Shown one piece after another: positions 59,269 through 64,000 of a DNA stretch of 64,000 nt (position 1 is its first letter; every line of letters starts with the position of its first letter). Position numbers and translations under genes: made by a program. This DNA comes from Spirochaetota bacterium (lineage in GTDB: Bacteria > Spirochaetota > UBA12135 > COTS27 > JAFLEE01), in assembly GCA_017302015.1 (NCBI GenBank), contig JAFLEE010000020.1, positions 1 through 64,000 on the forward strand. The letters are read 5' to 3'. Below the pieces are notes generated by a model. It searched no databases. It worked only from the letters and a program-made list of their open reading frames with translations, and was not told where the DNA came from.

Positions 59269-60291
59269 ATGACCCAACCTGAAGCGATTTCCTGGCACGA
59301 ACTGCCCGCGGCCCAATTCGAGGGCCGCGGCTGGTCGCAGACCCTTCGCCCCTTCGATCGCCTGCCCGCCCGCGCGCAACAGGCCGTCCCCGAGGTCGTG
59401 TGGAACTTAAGCCGCAGCGCCACCGGCATGGCCGCGTGGTTCGAGACCGATGCGCCCGCCGTGCACGCGCGCTGGAGGCTCCAAAGCGCCCAATTGGGCG
59501 AGCCCAATTTTCCCGTGGCCGGCTTTAGCGGCCTCGATCTCTACGCCGAAGATTCGGGCCGCCTGAAATGGGTCGGCGCCGGGCACCTGGTGAAGGACCA
59601 AGAACCCCAGCAATGCCTCATCGAGGGGATGGCCGGGGCCTCCCGGCGTTTCCTGTGCTACCTTCCGGCGCGAAACCCCGTGGAGGGCGTCGAAATCGGC
59701 GTGCCCCGGGGCGCCTCGTTCCGCGCCCTCCCGCCCCGCGCCGAGAAGCCCCTGGTGTTCTACGGCAGCTCCATCGTCCACGGCGCCTACGCCTCCCACG
59801 CCGGCATGATCCATCCCGCCATCCTCGGCCGCCGCCTCGGGCTTCCGACGATCAACCTCGGCTTTTCGGGCAACGCCAAGATGGAAATCGCCCTCGCCGA
59901 ACTCCTCGCCGAACTCGACGCCCGCGTCTATATCCTCGACGCGCTCCCCAATATGGACCTCTCCCTGGTGCGCGAGCGCGCCGAGCTTTTCATCCGGTCG
60001 CTGCGGAGGGCCAAACCCGCCACCCCGATCGTGATGGTCGAGGATCGCCCCCTCGGCAACCTATGGATCAAACCCTCCCATGCCCTTGGCCAGGAGGAGA
60101 AATGGCGCTTCCACCGCGCCCTCTTCGACAAACTCTCCGCCGAGGGCGCCGGGCCCCTCTTTTATCTGGAGGGACGGAATCTCTTCGGCGCCGATGCCGA
60201 CGGTTCCCTCGACGCCTCCCATCCCAGCGACCTGGGGTTCTTCCGCATGGCCGACGCCCTGGAGCCCGTACTGCGGCGGGCCCTCGCCTGA
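59269..60291 (+). CDS. Cytosolic SGNH hydrolase with N-terminal jelly roll (acetylesterase type)
   Basis: A 340-residue esterase candidate without signal peptide. The first 145 residues form a beta-sandwich ('WFETDAPAVHARWRLQ', 'FSGLDLYAEDSG'). The SGNH domain then begins 'VFYGSSIVHGAYASHAG' with the nucleophile Ser (about 166), 'NLGFSGNAKMEI' with the oxyanion Asn, and ends with the D..H pair in 'DASHPSDLG'. This two-domain layout resembles CE20 and related carbohydrate acetylesterases. It probably deacetylates imported oligosaccharides. GGGAG precedes the start. Confidence 0.83.
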   Translation: MTQPEAISWHELPAAQFEGRGWSQTLRPFDRLPARAQQAVPEVVWNLSRSATGMAAWFETDAPAVHARWRLQSAQLGEPNFPVAGFSGLDLYAEDSGRLKWVGAGHLVKDQEPQQCLIEGMAGASRRFLCYLPARNPVEGVEIGVPRGASFRALPPRAEKPLVFYGSSIVHGAYASHAGMIHPAILGRRLGLPTINLGFSGNAKMEIALAELLAELDARVYILDALPNMDLSLVRERAELFIRSLRRAKPATPIVMVEDRPLGNLWIKPSHALGQEEKWRFHRALFDKLSAEGAGPLFYLEGRNLFGADADGSLDASHPSDLGFFRMADALEPVLRRALA

Positions 60292-60310
60292 CCGTAAGCC
60301 GGGGCGGCGC

Positions 60311-61162
60311 CTATTTCCAATTGTCGCGGCTGTAATTGCCCTCCACCGCCAGCAGGAAGACCGCCTCGTCCGCCGGGTCGATGGTCTTCGCCAGCATGAA
60401 GCGGGCGTAGGGGTCGAACTTCTTGATGCGGACCAGGGCCTCGCGGAAATCGGGCTCGATGCCGTCGCCCACCAGGGTCAGGCGCACGTCGCTCTCCTGG
60501 TAGACCCCGAGGAGTTTCTCCGGTTCGTCGACGATGAGCACGTCGCGCTCGAAACTCAGCTTCGACAGGTTGATGAACTCGCGGAACTCGTGCATGCGCC
60601 GCGAGAGCGTCTCGACGATGCGCACGTTGTGCAGGAAGCGCTTCTGGGCCTCGACCCCGTGGAGGCGCAGGTTGAGGAAGAGGAGGATCTTGAACTCGCT
60701 ATAACGGAAGGCGATCGGGGCGTTCCCCGGCCATTGGCGCTTGAGCGTCGCCCAGCGGCCGTGGTCGAGACGCTCGTTGTAGTGCAGGAGCACCTGGCCG
60801 TCGGGGCCCTCCACCTCCATGGTGCTGATGAGTTGGCGCTGGTAGCGGCTGTGGCGGTTGGCGAACTCGATGAAGCGAACCTCCTGGGAGAAGTCGCCCG
60901 GGGAGAGCACCTGGTGCGGCAGGGGGAAATGCACCGGGTCGAGGCGGTGCAGGGTCTCGAGCAACGACCGACCGAAGGCCGCATCCACCACCGCGACGCG
61001 GTTCTTGCGCAGGTATTCCAGGGCGATCGCGCTGATCTTCTCGCCCTTGTTGAGGATCGCCTGGGAGAGCCCCGGCAGGCGCACGTCGCGGCGCATGGTA
61101 GGCCATTGCTTCTCCGGGAGCGTGCGGATCGCCTCGGCGAGCATCTCGGCTTGGAGTTCCAT
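60311..61162 (-). CDS. Hypothetical protein in the fliD operon
   Basis: A 283-residue protein I do not recognise. It has no signal peptide or membrane segment. The first third contains 'KISAIALEYLRKNRVAVVDAA', and the second half is alpha/beta with 'SFERDVLIVDEPEKLLGVYQESDVRLTLVGDG' and a tail of 'VRIKKFDPYARFMLAKTIDPADEAVFLLAVEGNY'. It follows the 323-residue unknown gene by 8 nt and is the last gene of the leftward fliD row, so a flagellar or surface-related task is the best guess from context only. Confidence 0.6.
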   Translation of the reverse strand: MELQAEMLAEAIRTLPEKQWPTMRRDVRLPGLSQAILNKGEKISAIALEYLRKNRVAVVDAAFGRSLLETLHRLDPVHFPLPHQVLSPGDFSQEVRFIEFANRHSRYQRQLISTMEVEGPDGQVLLHYNERLDHGRWATLKRQWPGNAPIAFRYSEFKILLFLNLRLHGVEAQKRFLHNVRIVETLSRRMHEFREFINLSKLSFERDVLIVDEPEKLLGVYQESDVRLTLVGDGIEPDFREALVRIKKFDPYARFMLAKTIDPADEAVFLLAVEGNYSRDNWK

Positions 61163-61170
61163 GGGGCGTC

Positions 61171-62142
61171 CTAGGCGGGAAAGCGGGCCGCCAGATCCCG
61201 CACGACCGTCTCCATCGCCGGAAGGTGCTCGGTGAGTTCGTACTCCAGGAGATCCCCGAGGAGCACGAAATCGCGCCTCTGGAAGGCCCCCTCCAATTCG
61301 GTGAGCTTGGCCGACAGCGGCTCGCGCAGGGCGGAGAGGTCGGAGGCCTCCTTGCGTTCGATGCGCAGGAGGGTCTCGGACCGTTCGACGAGGGCCAGGA
61401 AAAGTTCCAACGCCTCCACGGCCTGCTGGACCAGCGGCATGGCCGCCGCATCCCGGCCCTTCTGGATCTCCGCGGCGGAGGCGGGGAGGATCTGCTTGAG
61501 GATCGCCAGGAGGCGCAGCCCCTCGCCCAACAGGTTGGCCGCCACGTCTTGCGGGCCCATCCCGGCGCAGACCTGGCGCACGAGGTGGAAATAGCCCCGG
61601 CGCAGGATCGCGCGGGCGCCCGTCTCCAGGCTCCCGAGGGTGGCGTCGAGGCGCTGTCGGAACTCGGGCTTACCGTCGGCGCGCAGGCGGAACGCGGCGA
61701 TCTCGCCCTCTTTGAGGAGCGCCAGGAGCGGCTCCTGCTCCGCGCTCAGGCGCAGGGGCTTCACCGCGCCGGCGAGGGTCTTGCGCAGCCAATCGATGCC
61801 CGCGAGGAGGTCGTCGAGTTCCCCCGCCGCGAGATCGCGGGGATCCTCGAGGCGCCCCTTCATGCGGGCGAGGTAGGCGTCGATCTCCCCGAGCACGAGG
61901 AAGGCGTACTCCGGCGGCGTGCAAAGGCGAAGTTCGACGCGGCCGACGGCGTCCACCGCGAGGCCCGCCAGGGCGGGGTCCCCCGGATCGGGCACGGGGC
62001 GGCCGTCCACGCGCACGTCGTCCATCAGGTGGCCCTGGGATTCGGCCCAAGACTCCAGGGCCGCCAGCACCTGCGCGACGTTCTTCTCTTCTTCGAGGCG
62101 GATATCCGCCTTCTGCCCGTTCAACCAGATTTCCATGCTCAT
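61171..62142 (-). CDS. Hypothetical helical protein with beta-grasp-like N-terminus, fliD-linked
   Basis: A 323-residue unrecognised protein. Residues 1-75 suggest a small ubiquitin-like beta-grasp domain ('MEIWLNGQKADIRLEEEKNVAQVLAALESWA...VRVDGRPV'), and the rest is helical and Leu/Glu-rich without membrane segments. The ATG overlaps the fliD stop (ATGA), so it is made together with the flagellar cap protein. A chaperone or export-partner role is conceivable, as FliS and FliT occupy similar positions, but there is no sequence match to them. Confidence 0.6.
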   Translation of the reverse strand: MSMEIWLNGQKADIRLEEEKNVAQVLAALESWAESQGHLMDDVRVDGRPVPDPGDPALAGLAVDAVGRVELRLCTPPEYAFLVLGEIDAYLARMKGRLEDPRDLAAGELDDLLAGIDWLRKTLAGAVKPLRLSAEQEPLLALLKEGEIAAFRLRADGKPEFRQRLDATLGSLETGARAILRRGYFHLVRQVCAGMGPQDVAANLLGEGLRLLAILKQILPASAAEIQKGRDAAAMPLVQQAVEALELFLALVERSETLLRIERKEASDLSALREPLSAKLTELEGAFQRRDFVLLGDLLEYELTEHLPAMETVVRDLAARFPA

Positions 62143-64000
62143 TTCCCGCCCGAGGCGCCCTCGAGGTACTTTCCCATGCGTTCCATCTCCTTCTGCGCCT
62201 TCTCGAGCTCGCTGAAGTCGTTCACCAATTTCTTGCGGTAGCTCTCCACCTGCGCCTCTTCGTGCTTCATCTCCTTCTCGAGCTGCTCGATGCGGCGCTT
62301 GCAGGTCTCGCGCTGGATGTCGAGCACGGCGCCCCGCCCGTCGTAGCTGCGGGCCAATTTCCCCGTGTCCACCGCCACCCCGGTGTCGGGCATCCGGTCG
62401 CCGTCGGTATCGAAGGCGAAGAGTTCGCCCACCAGGTCGGGATTGGCGCGGAAGGCCTTCTTCGCCTCCTCTTCCTTCATATCGAGTTTCCCGATATTGA
62501 GGTCGTTCGGGTTGCCCATGATGAAGACCGGCGAGATCCCCGCCTGGGAGAGGAGGGAGACCACCTCGGGTCGGGAGGTGGGATGGGGATCGATGGCGAT
62601 GCGGCGCAATTTGTCCTTCAGGAGCGTCATCGAGATCTCCCCGCGGAAGAGGCCCCAGCGGTTCTTGACCTCTTCCTTGGCGTCCGGGGGGGGCTTGTCG
62701 CTATTGATGAGCACGTTGATCTGCTCCATCGCCAGGTTGTACTGGCCGACGAAATTGATCAGATTATTGAAGATGCTCTCTTCGTTCCATTCCACCCGGA
62801 AACGCGCCGGCTTCTCCGAGGCCGACCTCAGGTCGAGGGTGACCCCGTCGATGAGGTCGGACACCGCGTTCCCCTCCCGCTCCACCACGACCCCCCGGTA
62901 CTCGAGCCGGGCGGGCTTCGCCGGGGAGATCTCCCGGGCCGGCTTCCAGGGCGACGCGTTGGACGCCTCGGCCGGGGGCGCCGGCAGCCTGCGGGGCCAG
63001 GAGGCCCGCAATTGGTGGTGGGTATTGCGGTTGAAGAATTGGAACTCGCGGATCGAAACGCCCCCCTTCCCGCCGGTGAGATCCTTGTCCGATAGCGAGA
63101 AGGCGTTGCTGCCTTCGGGCGTGGCCGCGAAATCATCGGGCAGGGAAAAGACCTTTTCCGCGATGCCTTCGCCGTCGACGTAGCGGACCTTGAGGAATTG
63201 CCCATTGGTCGCCGCGGGCTTCGCCGCGTTGCTCTTTTGCGCCGCTTCCTCGGCGCGCCGCTGGGCCTCCCGTTCCGCCTGCAGGGCGTCCAGGCGCGTC
63301 TGGTCGAAGGGCCGCAGGACGGGGAGGATGAAGACGTCCTCCTCCATGGCGATGCGGTCGCGCAGGGGGAGTTCCAACCCGGTCGCGAGTTCGATCCCCC
63401 GGTCCCCGGCCTTTCCGGCCTGGTTGCTGGCGGCCGCGAGGGCCGCCAAACTCCGCCAAGAGACGGCGAGGTCGATGCGCTCCCCCGGCGCCAAGGCGAG
63501 GTCGCGGCTGAAGCGGCTCATCGCCACCGCCCCGGGCTCGAGGACGAAGCGCTCCCGGTCCATCGCCAGCCCATTTCCGTCGAAATTGGCCTGGGAAAGC
63601 ACGGCCTCGGCGCCGGCGACGGCTTCGGCCCGGGCGGCGTCGGCGAAGAGCCCGAGGGCGTCCATGAGCTTGCCGCTGTCTTTCATGAGTTCGATGCGGC
63701 TGGCCGCCCCGGCCTTCTCCGCGGCGAGGACGAGCACGCTCTGCCCGGCCCCCTTGCGCACCGAGGCGACCGAGAAGACTTTTTGGATCTCGGGGCGCTC
63801 GAAGAGGCGCTTGAAGGCCGCCACCGAGCCGCCGCCGAACCGGAAATCCCAGTTCTTGCCCCCCGTGCGCAGGGTGAAATCGCTGGCCGGGAGATTCTCG
63901 CCCTCGCCGAGGTCGCGGCTCGAGAGGCGGTGGGCGCTGGCCACCTGGAGCACCCGCACCTCGTAGGAGCCCGGGACGGCCGGCTTGCGCGCGCTTCCGA
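62139..64000 (-). CDS. fliD: Flagellar hook-associated protein 2 (filament cap), N-terminus beyond the window
   Basis: At least 619 residues are visible; the frame is open through position 64000, where it reads 'GSARKPAVPGSYEVRVLQVASAHRLSS', the FliD N-terminal domain (pGtY...V.qLA.ahrl). The GTG at 63959 is therefore internal, not the start. Later come the hypervariable middle domains, the FliD_C segment 'FNNLINFVGQYNLAMEQINVLI' and a long C-terminal coiled coil (about the last 70 visible residues, ending 'MERMGKYLEGASGGK'). An unusual insert 'FDTDGDRMPDTGVAVDTGKL' looks like a calcium-binding EF-hand/dockerin-type loop. FliD caps the filament and helps flagellin assemble. Confidence 0.87.
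   Translation of the reverse strand, partial: GSARKPAVPGSYEVRVLQVASAHRLSSRDLGEGENLPASDFTLRTGGKNWDFRFGGGSVAAFKRLFERPEIQKVFSVASVRKGAGQSVLVLAAEKAGAASRIELMKDSGKLMDALGLFADAARAEAVAGAEAVLSQANFDGNGLAMDRERFVLEPGAVAMSRFSRDLALAPGERIDLAVSWRSLAALAAASNQAGKAGDRGIELATGLELPLRDRIAMEEDVFILPVLRPFDQTRLDALQAEREAQRRAEEAAQKSNAAKPAATNGQFLKVRYVDGEGIAEKVFSLPDDFAATPEGSNAFSLSDKDLTGGKGGVSIREFQFFNRNTHHQLRASWPRRLPAPPAEASNASPWKPAREISPAKPARLEYRGVVVEREGNAVSDLIDGVTLDLRSASEKPARFRVEWNEESIFNNLINFVGQYNLAMEQINVLINSDKPPPDAKEEVKNRWGLFRGEISMTLLKDKLRRIAIDPHPTSRPEVVSLLSQAGISPVFIMGNPNDLNIGKLDMKEEEAKKAFRANPDLVGELFAFDTDGDRMPDTGVAVDTGKLARSYDGRGAVLDIQRETCKRRIEQLEKEMKHEEAQVESYRKKLVNDFSELEKAQKEMERMGKYLEGASGGK

Overview
The window is about 65% GC, densely coded on both strands, and reads as ordinary chromosome of a flagellated, Gram-negative (diderm) heterotroph that breaks down complex polysaccharides. 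Evidence for this is a flagellar cap gene (fliD) at the right edge, an outer-membrane-barrel-like protein ending in Phe, several signal peptides and a lipobox, and a run of glycoside hydrolase, polysaccharide lyase, esterase and LamG/CBM genes. I cannot name the phylum. The cytidylate kinase-ribosomal protein S1 fusion has precedent in spirochaetes, and the carbohydrate genes resemble those of PVC-type and candidate-phylum bacteria, but neither is decisive.

Layout. 1-0.6 kb: edge of an IS3-type transposase fused head-on to a possibly truncated ORF. 0.6-9.8 kb: Nudix hydrolase, a lipoprotein, a STAS protein, a 41-bp inverted repeat, then housekeeping genes (metG-comF, a DUF2007 protein, a cysteine-synthase homologue, an NtrB-like histidine kinase, coaX). 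9.9-14.1 kb: SirB1-like protein, AraC regulator and GH2 beta-mannosidase. 14.3-22.8 kb: secreted SGNH esterase, then a divergent module with a DegT aminotransferase and two amidohydrolase-fold proteins on one side and a LacI regulator coupled to a large NAD-glutamate dehydrogenase on the other. 22.7-28.2 kb: metallophosphatase, HD-like protein, cmk-rpsA fusion and a Cys/Met PLP enzyme. 28.4-34.8 kb: outer-membrane-like protein, HCF101-like Mrp ATPase, altered HD-GYP protein, ruvX and a TPR protein. 34.9-41.8 kb: secreted beta-helix/CBM9 protein with its PocR-AraC regulator, PIN-PhoH ATPase and DUF547 protein. 41.8-44.6 kb: three overlapping genes for a divergent galactokinase-like protein, MscS channel and TIP30-like reductase. 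44.6-55.9 kb: a probable amino-sugar polymer locus (LacI, nagB, Gfo/Idh, secreted glycosidase, second LacI; across the operator a LamG protein and a PL8 lyase). 56-57.6 kb: DUF47-Pit phosphate uptake pair. 57.7-64 kb: DUF4390 protein, FkbM methyltransferase, cytosolic SGNH esterase, then two unknown genes in one operon with fliD.

Expression signals. Several genes have a sigma-70-type -10 box only 5-9 nt before the start codon and no ribosome-binding site, so leaderless mRNAs look common. Genes in operons often overlap by 1, 4 or 8 nt. Two LacI genes have near-perfect or perfect dyads directly upstream, and one of these lies just downstream of an ideal TTGACA-17-TATGAT promoter.

No rRNA, tRNA or CRISPR array was found. 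The most interesting parts are the DegT/amidohydrolase//LacI-GDH module, the nagB/PL8 locus with its operator, the GHMP kinase with altered motifs, and the leaderless promoter pattern.
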